Positions 35,322 to 46,650 of a stretch of DNA of 64,000 bases are shown here, piece after piece; the stretch's first letter is position 1, and the number at the start of each line of letters is the position of its first letter. Under the pieces are notes generated by a model, which was not told the DNA's origin, searched no databases, and worked only from the letters and a program-made list of their open reading frames with translations. The translations under genes and the position numbers were made by a program. Location of the stretch: positions 29,202,001 to 29,266,000 of the forward strand of contig OZ316892.1 in assembly GCA_973895155.1 (NCBI GenBank), written 5' to 3'. The stretch is from Marsupella aquatica. Its lineage: Eukaryota; Marchantiophyta.

Positions 35322-35854
35322 CTAGCTAGCTCAATACCCGTGCGTTGCACAAAAGATGTCGTGACGGCCAAGATGTCATTCCCGATGTCATTGAGAACAA
35401 AAGAGGTCGTGTCGGCCAAGAGGTTGTTGAGAAGAAAGATGTTGTGTCGGCCAAGAGGTCGTTGAGAAGAAAGATGTTGTGTTGCCTAAGATGTGAGAAC
35501 AAAAGATGTCGTGTTGGCCAAGATGCCGGTGATAACAAAAGATGTCGTGTCGGCCAAGAGGTCGTTGAAAAGGAAAATGTAGTGTCGGCCAAGAAGTTGT
35601 TGAGAACAACAGATGTCATGTCTCTCATTCAAGATGTTATTAAGAAAAAAGATGTCATGTCATCTATTGTAAGGTGTCATTAAGCAAAAACAAATATTGT
35701 GTCGCCCAAGATGTTGTTGTTTTAAAAGAAAAAAGATGTGGTGTCACCCAAGATGCCATTTTTGTCTTTGTATTTTTCATTTTGTAATTCCTTGAAAACC
35801 TTTAACTTCCGCACCCCCCCCCTTTTAGGCCTTTTATACTATTTTTTGGTTTGA
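35322..35854 (-). mobile_element. non-autonomous Helitron B, about 533 bp, with minisatellite
   Basis: Minus-strand 5' end TCAAACCAAAAAATAGTATA after A (35854). The 3' end is GTGCAACGCACGGGTATTGA followed by GCTAGCTAG and T (35322). The 3' half holds tandem units of about 33-36 bp (AAGATGTCGTGTCGGCCAAG on the plus strand), the same core as in Helitron A. The open frames across this tract on both strands are products of the repeat. Confidence 0.8.
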
Positions 35855-35996
35855 TCTTTTCTATTACATTATGTAATATTTGTAATCATTTAAACTCCTC
35901 CTAGGATATAGATTACCATGGGGTACAATGTCTAGGCATGGAGAATACTATTTCTATGCATGGGACTTCTTATGCATGGATAGTACTATACATAGA

Positions 35997-37728
35997 CTAG
36001 CTCAATACCCGTGCGTTGCACAAAAGATGTCGTGTCGCCCAAGATGTCATGTCCTCTAAGATGTCGTTAAGACAAAAAGATGATGTGTCGCCCAAGATGT
36101 TGTTAAGAACAAATATGTTGTGTCGCCCAAGATGCCGTTAAGAAAAAAAGATGTGGTGTCGCCCAAGATGTCGTTAAGAAAGAAAATGTAGTGTTGCCCA
36201 ACTGAAGATGTCACGAAGAAAAAAAATGTTGTGTCACCCAATGTGTCATTAATGAAGAAAAAATATATTGTGTCACCCAAGATATTGTTGAGAAGAAAAA
36301 TGTTGTGACACCAAAGATGTACTTAAGAAAAATGATATTGTGTCACCCAAGATGTTGTGGCACCCAATATGTCCTTAAGAAAAGAAATGCCACGTTGCCC
36401 AAGATGTCGTTAAGAGAAAAGTTGTCATTAAGTAAAAAAGACGTTGTTAAGACAAAAGTTGCACAAAAGATGGTGTGATGAGAGAAATATATTGAGGTGA
36501 GAAAAAGAAGTTGAAGTGAGAAAAAGAAGTGGAGGTGAGAAAAAGATGTCGAGGTGAACAAAGATGTTGATGAGAAAAAGAGATGTTGAGCTAAGAAAAA
36601 GAGATGGCGATGTGAGAAAAATATGTGAGGAGGAGGAAAAGATGTTGAGGGTGAGGGAAAGATGTTGTGGTGAGATAAAAATGTGAAATTGAGAAATAGG
36701 TCAGATTTCGAGGTGAAAACAAATGTCAATGACAAAAAGAGATGTTGAGGTGAGACAAAGAAGTCAAGGTGATGTTGAGGAGAGAAAAAACATGGTGAGG
36801 TGAGAAAATGACGTTGAGGAGAGAAAATATGTTGAGGGTGAGGGAAAGATGTTGTGGTGAGAAAAGATGTCAAGTCAGGTGAGAAAATATATCAAGGACC
36901 TAAATGATGTTGAGGGTGAGAAAAAATTGTCATGAGATAATGTCAATGTCAGAAAAAATGGCGAGATGAGAAAAATATGTCAAGGCAATATAGAGTTGTT
37001 GTGATGGTGTGCAACAACTCGTGCACTGCACATAGAAATCGGAGGCTGAGATAATAGTCACCGCAACATAGAGTCCAAGCACAACCAAGTGATAGAAAAA
37101 ATTATTTTAAATTTTAAATTTTTAGAGAAATTAATATCATATATACATTATTAATACTCAAGTTTTTTCAAACTTTAAAGTTCTTATCCAATTCTTTAAG
37201 TCTCAATTTGAATAATTAGTTTTTAATAATATTCATTTTTTAAATTTTTTATCTTGGTTGGGTTGAGGTAGGTTATGGGTAGCTTGGGCAGAGGTCATCC
37301 AGATTAATAGAGATATGGATGGATCCTACATTTAGAGAAAAACAAATTTTTACTTAAGACCTAGATTGTTCCCATTTTTTCTTGAGTTTGTAAATAATAC
37401 CATATCCATTTTTAGAGGATATGGTATATCACTTATGATACTCTTGCATACAACTGGGTTAGGTACATTTTTGTCTTTTGTTCCCACCATTAGATTCTTT
37501 TTTGTGTGAAAAGTGCATGCAACAGGGTTAGTTACATTTTTTGTTTTTTGTGTACACCAATTGATTACTGTTCGTGTGAAAAGATTTAATGTACTTTTTG
37601 GTTCACACTGTATTTAATTTGCTTTTGGTTTTATCCCTTCTATTTATTGGTTATTTCTTTTCTTGGCACTGTATTTTTGAATGACGATCACTGCATAAAA
37701 AGGTGCAACCTTGTATTATAGTTCTTGA
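35997..37728 (-). mobile_element. non-autonomous Helitron C, up to 1.73 kb, possibly composite
   Basis: The 3' end is GTGCAACGCACGGGTATTGA then GCTAG before T (35997). A matching 5' end, TCAAGAACTATAATACAAGG after A, lies at 37728. From 36000 to 36470 it has the ~35-bp array; from 36470 to 36990 the purine-rich GATGTTGAGGTGAGAAAA array seen also at 25440-26160. A second hairpin, GTGCAGTGCAC on the minus strand near 37015, suggests two elements in tandem or nested. The 176-codon minus frame at 36343-36873 (F, H, L and S rich) is a by-product of the array. Confidence 0.7.
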
Positions 37729-37999
37729 TGGTCCATAAAATACTTTATTATTGTGTATTGTCATTCCCTGACATTCCCAATTCCCAATTCCCAATTCCCC
37801 TGTAGTTCTTGCTTGGAAAATGTGTCACTCTTTATTTCACACTCAATATAATTCAATTTTGTTTTATTCTCTTGGTCTGATTTTTAATTTTTGTGCCCTG
37901 CAAATTTGAATGCCCACCACTCTAAAAAGTGGCGCAACTGTGTATTATAGGAGTTAATGAGTTACCTTCACGTGAATTTGGAGAGGGATTCCAAATTAG
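37729..37999. other. short spacer before the permease B region
   Basis: Contains another GTATTATAGGAGTTAATGA motif at 37942 similar to Helitron 5' termini on the minus strand, without a matching 3' end. No gene. Confidence 0.4.
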
Positions 38000-38124
38000 C
38001 AGTTCAAGCCTCGTTGAGAAATGGAGAGAGATTGTCCAGAGGACGTTCATTTCCAGGTTTTTTTTTGGGAACGTACTTCAGCACATGAGAAATCTCGTCA
38101 GCATACTGTATATAAAATTTTGGT
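38000..38124 (+). repeat. displaced duplicate of the permease 5' leader
   Basis: TTGAGAAATGGAGAGAGATTGTCC through ACTTCAGCACATGAGA and CATACTGTATATAAAA aligns with the leaders of permease A (16878-16990) and B (39068-39180). It lies about 1 kb upstream of the intact leader of B and on the far side of the foldback, so it is an extra partial copy. Confidence 0.65.
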
Positions 38125-38875
38125 TGTCAAGTGGATCACTTTATTCGGTTCGCAAGTGTATCACTTTATGAAATTTCGGTTCTCACGTGCATCACTGTGT
38201 GAAATTTCGGTTCTCAAGTGTATCACTTTATGAAATTTCGGTTCTCAAGTGTCTCACTGCATGAAATTCGGTTCTCAAGTGCATCACTTTATGAAATTTC
38301 GGTTTGCAAGTGTATCACTTTATGAAAAATTAGGCTGGCAAGTGTATCACATTATGAAAATTTTGGTTCTGACCTCACTTTATGAGGATGTCGAGACTTC
38401 CAATTCCAGGCCCCCAAGTTTAGAGAGGCCAGGTACCAATCTATTGAAAAGGTCTAAACAAAGTACTCTACAATGGAGTCACAGATTAAAAAGGTCCAAA
38501 CAAATTATGATGGACTGACAGCAAAGGAGTACAAACATGAAACTCAGAAGAAGTGAGCAAAAGCAAGCGCCAAGAGGATCATTCTCGAGTCACCAATCAC
38601 AAGGGCAAAAGCACTTCTGAGTTTCATGTGTGTCCTCCTTTGCAGTCACTCCATCATACTTTGTTTGGACCTTTTTAATCTGTGACTCCATTGTACAGTA
38701 CTTTGTTTAGACCTTTTCAATAGATTGGTACTTCGCCTCTCTAAACTTGGGGGCCTGGAATTGGAAGTCTCGACATCCTCAAAAAGTGATACATGCAGTT
38801 GAGAACGGAAATTTTCATAATGTGATACACTTGCGAACCGAATTTTTCATAAAGTGATACACTTGAGAACCGAAC
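38125..38875. mobile_element. foldback element with 31-bp subrepeats, upstream of permease B
   Basis: The left arm (38125-38555) begins with about eight tandem 31-bp units (TTCTCAAGTGTATCACTTTA, then TGAAATTTCGG). The right arm (38612-38875) is its reverse complement and keeps about three units. Both arms hold a unique part with CTCTAAACTTGGGGGCCTGG or its complement. The loop (38556-38611) is short. GTGAGCAAAAGCAA occurs at 38553-38566 and again at 38877-38890, right after the element. There is no coding frame; long tandem-repeat arms are typical of foldback transposons. Confidence 0.8.
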
Positions 38876-38915
38876 GGTGAGCAAAAGCAAAACCCCAAAA
38901 CCCCAAGTCCCCTAG

Positions 38916-38923
38916 TATATATA
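38916..38923 (+). promoter_or_regulatory. possible TATA box of permease B
   Basis: TATATATA lies about 40 bp after the right end of the foldback and about 390 bp before the start codon. From about 38950 the sequence is conserved with the permease A leader, so transcription likely starts near 38945. Confidence 0.45.
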
Positions 38924-39309
38924 TCACTGCCGTCGAAGTCTCGGTTCAGATAACAGGTGTCCTGCTGGTTGTCACTCCTCCAGTTCCGGCCTGATCCTCA
39001 GATTCCACCCCACCCAGATAACCAGTTCGTGACTCTCGTGTCGTCTGCTCCTGCTCTATCCGGGTTCGTTGAGAATTGTAGGGAGACTGTCCAGAGACGA
39101 TCCAGGTCTTTGGAGGGGAAGGTACTTCAGGACAGGAATAGGCTGAGTCTGAGCACATTTCACGAACTTACTGTATGTAATTCCTCGGTGCTTGAGCATC
39201 GTGTGGAGGGCGACGGCCTGGGAGAGTCGGAGAGGGCGTTCCCATCCAAGGGACGAGCTTGGGGACCGGCATATTTGCCTGGTTGCTGGGCATTTCGGTC
39301 GTGGTGAGT

Positions 39310-42300
39310 ATGGAAGTGGAGAGTGGGAACGAGTTGAAGTATGCTGACGAGAAGGGCCTCAAGGAAACGGAACCGGAGAGAGTGAAGAATGGGGATCATG
39401 ACAAGTGGTTCAAGGGCACGGATCCGCCGAGAGTGAAGGATGACGATGAGAGGAGGCTCAACGAGCTCGGGTACGTCGCGGTGTACCACCGGGAGATGAG
39501 CCCATTCCAGCAGTGGGCGTATACGTTCGATTACACGGCGCCGCTGGGATTTGTGACTGGATACTATGGCTACATGTACTCCTATGGAGGGCCGGTCACG
39601 ATTTTCTGGGGCATGCTGGCCACTTCAGTTGGTACGTTGTGCATGGCGTATGCAATGTCCGAAGTGTGCTCCGCATTCCCGACTCTTGGGAGTGTTTATT
39701 ACTGGGTGGCGCAGCTGGTGCCCAAGAAGCATGCGGCTTGGCTCTCGTGGTTCGTGGGCTGGATGTACCTCGTCGGATCCTTCTGCGGTACTGCTCTCAA
39801 TGAGTATCTGCTGGCTCAGCTACTTTCCACCATGATTCTGCTGGGATCCGGGGTTAAGCTCACCAATAGCGAGGTCCAGTTCGGAACTCTCTCTCCATCT
39901 GCCTGATCTATTCCCCATCAGACTCTTTATTCATTCATTCTCTCTCCTTGCACCGCTATTTTGGAAATCTTCTGCATTCCAGGAATCTTTACAGTACATT
40001 TCAGGACTGACGGCCCATTTGGCTCCCAGTTCGTTACTTCGTTCGTGCGTTCAGCCATTCATTCTTCTTCGACTTCGTTGTATTCCAGATGATAGTCCTC
40101 GACACAGATTGAAATGCTGTAGCTGTCTACGAAGACGCATTACGCTGAATTTCTAGCAGTCGTTTATTTTGTGAATCTCTCGATCCTTTTTGTCCTTCCT
40201 GCATTAACTTAGTTGTGGAACTGGGTATATATATGGCTGCCGACACAAGATTTTACGTCGTTCATCTAATTTACAGGCTGATGGCCTCAGAGCCTGGAGA
40301 CTGAACCATCTCAATAGACTATGCATTTGTGGACGACGGATCTGTGATCACCCAGAGATTTCCTGCTTTCACTCATAACTTGGAGCGAATGATCATTGCC
40401 ATATTTCTTCAGTCACCACCTCGTTGGATTTCTCGTGGGCTACTAGTATCTAGAGCATTGTTGTCCAGATTGCAAATGGATGCTCACTTTTGCGTGTTAT
40501 TGCCCATGAGCAGACCGTGGCCCTCACCGCCGGCGTTTTCTTTCTGCATTATTGGGTCTCCATTACGAACACTAGGTGGCTCGGGCGCCTGAGCACAGTC
40601 GGGGCCTGGTTCCAAATCGTGTCAATTGCAGTCATCGTCGTCATATTGCTGGCAGTCGCTCCAAAGTATCAGAGTGCCAAATTCGTCTTCACGCATTTCG
40701 TGCACGCTCCAGGTTCCGGTGTCAAGAGCCCAGTCATGGTTGTGATTCTAGGCCTGCCGTACTTCCAGTCCATCCTCACAGGTTTCGAGGTCGGAAGTCA
40801 TGTAGTGGAAGAAGTTCGTGCCTCGGCCACGTCTGGACCTCGAGCAATGGTGTATACTGTGTATGCCACAGCTATCGTGGAGGTCGTCCTACTCCTGGCC
40901 ATGACCTTCTGCATTCAGGTCCCTGGCAACTTGCTCAGCTCGAACACTCCAACTGGTGAGACCCCCATCTGTTTAAATTGCTCCCAATCAACTAGTTTCA
41001 TGTTCGATCAGGTAGATGTTGGGTTTGGACATAAATTCTCCGTAGACGCAAATGTTCCTCGTGGGTATATATGAATGAAAGACCTTCGGAGCTAGAGACA
41101 GTCCGGGTTGTATCTGTTGCAGTTGCCTAAATTCAGCATCCTGTAGTGGATATGGATATTGATTGATATGATCCTTCGAAATGAGGCGATGATAAGGAGG
41201 TTCTCTAACTAGCGAGACGTCCGGACACCGGACATTCTCAGGGTTGCCGCTCAGGGAGGGAGTTTTATTGCTTTCTATAGTTCACCTTTTCAGTGTCAAT
41301 GTATATAAGTTGGGGGAATATGATCGTGTCCGTGGAATCCGTTAGCTACGTACAGGAGGTGAATACATTCTTCTTGTAGACTAAAGGCCGGTTGTTTGCT
41401 CGACTTCCACACTGTTTTTCTGAGTACAGTTTCACCTCAGAGCCAAATGCATTGGGCACACTCGCTAAATCTCTTACGGTCCAGTGGGTATTCAAATTCC
41501 TAAAAGGTTTGGTTGGTTTCAATTGAAAGCAGATTCTGGGCAAATGCGCTCCAGGACGATAACTTAAATTGGACGGTAAAAGTTGTATGTGAATCGCTCA
41601 TTATCTGATTAATCGTGCAGGTGGAGGAGATGCTTCTGCTGCAAGCCAGATTTTCTACGACGTCTTCCATGCTAGGTGGGGATATGGATCAGCCGGTTCG
41701 ATCGTTTTCACTGGACTGGCAGCCATGTCTCTCTTCTTTGGCAACATCACCAATGTCACTCTCACAGCAAGAATGGTTAGTGCTCAGCTCTACCCAAATT
41801 CCGTTCTAGTTTGCCTAAAACGGCCGGGAAACCATATATGTAAGCATAAATTCTCCGAAACAGCGATTACGCTAGAGGAGATATGTCGGCTAAGCATATG
41901 AAAAACTGAAATTAAATGTAGAGGAGATAGTCCCCTAATGAAGAAGGACGAACGCTTGACAATGCTAGCCACTTCGATTACATTCTTTAATTTCCGAAAG
42001 CATTGCTTCCTTGAAACGTGATGATGGAGGGAGCTGGCATTCTCAAGGCTTTCGAAGCTCCTCTGACCATAATATATGCATCATGGCTCGATGATGGTTC
42101 AAGCAAGCCCCGTTTCCAAAACTCTAGTGTCCATTAGCATCAAAGACCACATCGATTTCTGCAGCCAAGACATCCCAATGCATTCCAATTATAAGACCAG
42201 AGTACGTTTGGGAAATACGAATTTTGAAATCCAACGAATTTTGTTAGAGTGTCAGCTTCGATGTTATGTGACGCCTACGCGGTTGCGCGTAGACTCGGTA

Positions 42301-42951
42301 TTTTTGGCTATTTGATCGCGGATGTATCTCACTGAAGACTGAAAATGTCCTGTCCGATGACAATGATGTAGCTGACAATTCAATTTCTTTTGGACGCGCG
42401 GTACGCAGGCTTACGCGATGGCAAGAGACGAGGGCCTCCCAGGCTTCAAATATCTCGTTAGGCTGAGAGAGCCAGACAAGATCCCAATCATAGCAACCAT
42501 TGTGACAGTGGTAGGATCCTTCATCTGCACTCTCCCTGCGCTTGGTAGCAGCGTGGCCTTCACTGCCATCACCGCAATGTCCACAATCACTGCCTACGGA
42601 CCATACACTACGGTGCTGGTTGTGAGGTACTTGTACAACAACAATTTCGTCCATGGGCCATTTTCGCTGGGGAGATGGGGGCCACTGGTCAGCGGATGGG
42701 GAGCATTCTGGGGCGGATTGATGTGCATTTTCTTCTGCTTGCCTCCGTTGTATCCCATCACTGCGCGGACCTTGAACTATGCCCCAATCACCCTCTGCGG
42801 CTGCCTTTTCGCCGGCATAATTTACTGGTTTTGGAGCGGGAGGAAAACCTTCCACGGGCCGAAACGCACGATCGAGGTCGACGACAAACTGGACATTCTA
42901 CCTGAGGACACGAGAGTGCACACAGTTACTGCTAGCAATGGTCAAGCGTAG
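39310..42951 (+). CDS. amino acid/GABA permease, APC superfamily (BAT1-like), copy B
   Basis: Exons 39310-39873, 40514-40955, 41621-41775 and 42409-42951 give 567 codons plus TAG. Exons 1-3 have exactly the lengths of copy A (564, 442 and 155 bp) and the same phases (0, 1, 0); exon 4 is six bases shorter. Introns are 640, 665 and 633 bp and more diverged than exons. All landmarks of copy A recur (GGPVTIFWGM, SAKFVFTHF, YAMARDEGLPGF, RWGPL). Differences lie mostly in the N- and C-terminal tails. No stop or frame break is seen, so both copies look functional. The upstream foldback may alter expression of this copy only. The transported substrate is unknown. Confidence 0.9.
42022..42070 (+). other. 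hairpin in intron 3 of permease B
   Basis: GATGGAGGGAGCT (42022-42034) pairs with AGCTCCTCTGACCAT (42056-42070), with a GCATTCTCAAGGCTTTC loop shared with the other copies. Pairing is weaker than in copy A. Confidence 0.45.
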
Positions 42952-44739
42952 GATGATCTTGCATGATGATTCAACCCGCTTCGACCTACATTGCGAGCTA
43001 GAAATGGTGCAGCTCTCAAACTTCGGTCCGTCTGATTAACGATGGTGCCAATGTTTCCGGCTAGTAGCGGATCGAGGCTGGCAAGTTATGTACATCGTTC
43101 GCACTCCGTCAAAGTTGTGTAGCAGTGGCCTGGCACTATTCAGGCTTAATTACATCTCCTGCATATATAGCCACCAGGGCATCAAGCAACAAAACATCGG
43201 GCAAAACTTCAGCCGAGAAGTTGCATTTTCAGGGCCTTTGCAGTAGCACTTCAAAGGACAAATTCAACACTGCAAGGCTCCGCAGACCATATCTAGTGCG
43301 TGCTAACAGTTTTAGATAACGAATTCAGATCTCCGGAGGAAGTTTGCAAGGTACTTAATTAGGTTGGATGTGGTTCCTGGCTACTCCTGGCATTCTCCTC
43401 TGTTTGGGCGGATGATCTTGTCATTCTGTAACGTACTTAATTACTGGGCTTTACGGTATAAAGATAGGTGAGTGGCCGCAAGTGGCTGTGCTCACCTTAG
43501 TTCAGTTCGAGATGTATTCAATTCACTATATAAACGAATTCAGCAAGGTCCGGGCACTCCATTCCACATGATCTCATGATCTCATATTCTCGTGAATGCG
43601 TTTTCAAGTCATCATATATTTACGTACCTGGGCACTAACTTGAATTGATTATTACGCGGTCGGAAACACGAAGAGGAAACGTTCGGATGTCATGATCGAC
43701 CGCTCACAACAGTAGGTCAAACATTCAAGGTTCCCTTCAAGGTCTCTAGATCGATCGTCCGCAGTTTTGGAAGAGACGGATGGACCGAAAAGCGCAGCTA
43801 CTGTAAGGGCCCGGTTGACATTGGTAAAAGAAAATTGACATCGAAAATTTATTCGGGGCTCCAGCTATACCAAGCTAGCACCCACCCACATACTCCGGAC
43901 TTTGCTCTGGGTATCTGCAGGAAGTTGAACTACAGTGCAGCTACGAGACAACGGTCTGAAAGTATCTTGAGCTGGAAGTTCCATATGTTGGGACACAATT
44001 ATTTCTATATACTGACTTCTCAGCGAATCGAAGAGGGTGACCCGAAAACTACTATAACTATCTTTGAAGAAACCGAAACTCTAGTACAAATGAATGGACG
44101 GTGAATTCAAGGGTTTAAGAGTCAGCATGGCTTCGGTAATTATATTGTCGTGTCGCAGTTTGAAAATCTACTATCCGGTCACGAGTCCACGTACCACAGG
44201 TCACCCGCTGAGCAAGCATCCCTGCCCAACTCTCGAGCGGTGTCGGAAGGGAAAAGAGAAAGTGATTGAACCTGATGCCGCCCTACACGACTACTCGGGC
44301 ACCACGTCGACTACACTTACTCCTGGATACCCCCAGGGCCCTTCCTCACCTTGTATCTCATCTCAATTCTCACCGTGCATGTAAAACACGAAGCAAAAAT
44401 TGAATACAGTAGCTGGACATAGTCAACAGACCAGGTCCAGACGGAAAATCTTGGCATCATTCTGCCATGGCCATGGTGTTCTTTCGAATAAAAAATGCCG
44501 GTCATATATTTATACCAGGGACAAACACCGTGAGTTGCATTTCCTTGTACAAGTCTAGTTTGGCGATGCCCCAAGTTCTCAGCTCGGCAAGGTCGAGATT
44601 ATCAGGTTCAATTCCCCCTCACCGGGTGTTGGTGAGGGTAAGTATGTGGATTAAAACAAAACTCGCCCAGACGCCCAATTTCCTCACTTGTTCAGATTGG
44701 AGCATGGTGCAAAGCTTCCACATCTCACACTCCAGCTAG
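42952..44739. other. downstream flank of permease B (duplicated segment)
   Basis: Related in order to the flank of permease A (20697-22460) and, from about 44100, to the flank of the decayed copy (46860-47600). Open frames here (for example 44094-44384) are not conserved as proteins between copies. Confidence 0.6.
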
Positions 44740-45530
44740 AACGCCGTACGTTGTTGTCCTCTGCTTCGCTTAGCCTGAAAATAATTAACTATGATTGGAC
44801 CCTGACTAGACACTCCCGAAAAAAATTCTAAGCGAGTTTTGTCATGTCACTTCGAACTCTGGAGAGTTTGCAGAGGCTTAGGAGCTAACTTTGATCGATG
44901 GATTGAAAATGTACGCATGATTAATTTAAGGGTAGAGTAGGATTCTGCTGGTGGATCTACTGTACAGAAACTGCATATTGCGCCCAGGGCTAGCTAACCA
45001 ATGAGCCAATTTGATATACAATGTACTGATCCATACTATCAAATTGAAGCCAAGGATATGGATTTGGATTCGTTGCTCGAAAGCTTGAAAAAGTGTCAGC
45101 GTCAAGCTGGCGTTCTCAGACGTTTTGCACGCATTGTTGAGTATTGAATCGGACATGGACCTCAATTTCACCCAATTTATGACATGTAAACCAAGGTAGT
45201 GTTTAGATGTAGAACTGCCATGTCTTTGCGTCCCGTATTTTTTGTCTAATCGATGCAACCGAATCCTGTAGCGACTTAATGACACCTTATTACATAGCTA
45301 CTCAATCAAGGCGAAGTGAGAGAACAAGTTAGTCTAAACCTACCTATATACTAGACGAGATCATTTCACCCATACTGTAGATTGAGAGCTGTCGCGCGGC
45401 CAGTCAAGCTTCGTAGTTCATTACACCCAGACGAGATGGTTTCACGCACACTGTAGACTGAGAGCTGTCGGTCAGTCAAGCTCCGCAGTTCATAATTAAC
45501 AACCAGATTGCCACCGAGACGAACAATAGT
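44740..45530 (+). pseudogene. broken copy of an unrecognised small gene (pair of 50698-51185)
   Basis: Follows the copy at 50.5-51.2 kb nearly base for base in layout. In the middle the frame VKLAFSDVLHALLSIESDMD then LNFTQ is intact (about 45098-45175), while downstream it meets stops where the other copy is open. A segment of about 63 bp containing GACTGAGAGCTGTCGGTCAG-like sequence is tandemly duplicated at 45355-45480. It cannot make the full protein. Function unknown. Confidence 0.6.
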
Positions 45531-46372
45531 TTGGGTAACTGTCCGAAACATGATCATGGAGGAAGCTGACATTCTCAAGGCTTTTGGAAGCTCCGCCATG
45601 ATGGTCCAAGCAAGCCCACTTGCAAAAGCAGTATATATTGCCTATATATTGGCAAGAAGGAGAGGTTTGGCCGAAGTAATCTCCTGACTACCTCCATGTC
45701 TGCAGGCAACACAGTCCAGTGCATTCCAGTAAGATCAGAGTCTAGGTTAGAAACACCAACATTCGAAGGAATGTTGGTTGAATGTCAGCTTCGACGTTAT
45801 GTCACGACTACGAGCTTGCAGACTTGGTATTCGTGGCTATTTGATCTCTCACGTGTCTCATTGAAGACTGAAAATATCATGTCAGACGACTGACTTAGCT
45901 GACAATCTCTTTGGACGGCACGCAGGCTTACGCGAAGGCAAGAGACCGTGAGAACTGAGAAAGTTGTACATGACCCCAATCATGGCAACCATTATGACAG
46001 TGATCGGATCCTTGTATGCACTCTCTTTGCGCTCGGTATTAGCGTGGCCTTCACTGCCGTCACGCCCTTTCCACGATCACTGCCTATGGACACACTGTTG
46101 TGCTCGTTGTGAGATGCTTGTACAACAACAATTTCGTGCAAGGGCCATTTCAGTGGGGGACATGGGTACTTCCCTCCATCTGATCCCGTCACCTCCTCGG
46201 ACCTTGAGCATCGCCATATAACAATCAGCGGCTGCATTTTCGGTCGTGGCGTGATTTACTGGTTTGGAGCGAGGGGAAAACCTTCCACAGGCCGAAATGA
46301 TCGATCGAGGTTGACGACGATCTAGCCGAGTACACACGGTTCAGGCTAGCGATCGCGAAGCGTAGATGATTG
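45531..46372 (+). pseudogene. decayed third permease copy (intron 3 and exon 4 only)
   Basis: The intron-3 hairpin region (45554-45604) and acceptor GGCACGCAG (about 45918-45926) are followed by exon 4 text: CTTACGCGAAGGCAAGAGAC, CCCCAATCATGGCAACCATT, and CTTGTACAACAACAATTTCG are recognisable. Compared with A and B, about 30 bp after GCAAGAGACCG are missing, several small deletions shift the frame, and about 50 bp are missing near 46165. Exons 1-3 are absent. Confidence 0.85.
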
Positions 46373-46650
46373 CATCATGACAGCTAGAACCCACAAAAGC
46401 AAGCCTTCTTTGCACGAGAGTCTCGCAATATTCAATATGGTATACATCTAAAACTACTGAAAAAGTTGGGAATCTAATTTATGCGACTTGGAGTCTTAAT
46501 GACATGGATAATGCATTATGGTATCAGAGTAAGAGCGGTCTACCTAGGGACAGCAAGGACCCACAAGAGCAAGCTGTCTTTGCATCCAGTAGTCTAACAT
46601 ATAATATTCTTGTCTTGAAAGTATTAATTGTCCGACCTGAAAAGTACGAA
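46373..46650. repeat. two-copy repeat with a copia-like primer-binding site remnant
   Basis: ACCCACAAAAGCAAGC (about 46388) and ACCCACAAGAGCAAGC (about 46558) start two related blocks of about 165 bp. Between them GCATTATGGTATCAGAGTAA (46511-46530) resembles the initiator-tRNA primer-binding site that follows plant copia LTRs. Probably debris of a copia element inserted after the pseudogene. Confidence 0.45.

Noticed and set aside
36343-36873. 176-codon open frame on the minus strand rich in F, H, L and S
   Set aside because: It is the translation of the purine-rich minisatellite strand; the absence of stops follows from composition.
44580-44650. tRNA-like T-loop text (GGTTCAATTCC)
   Set aside because: Flanking bases do not form T, anticodon or acceptor stems. 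A related copy at 47420-47470 also fails, so it is just duplicated flank.
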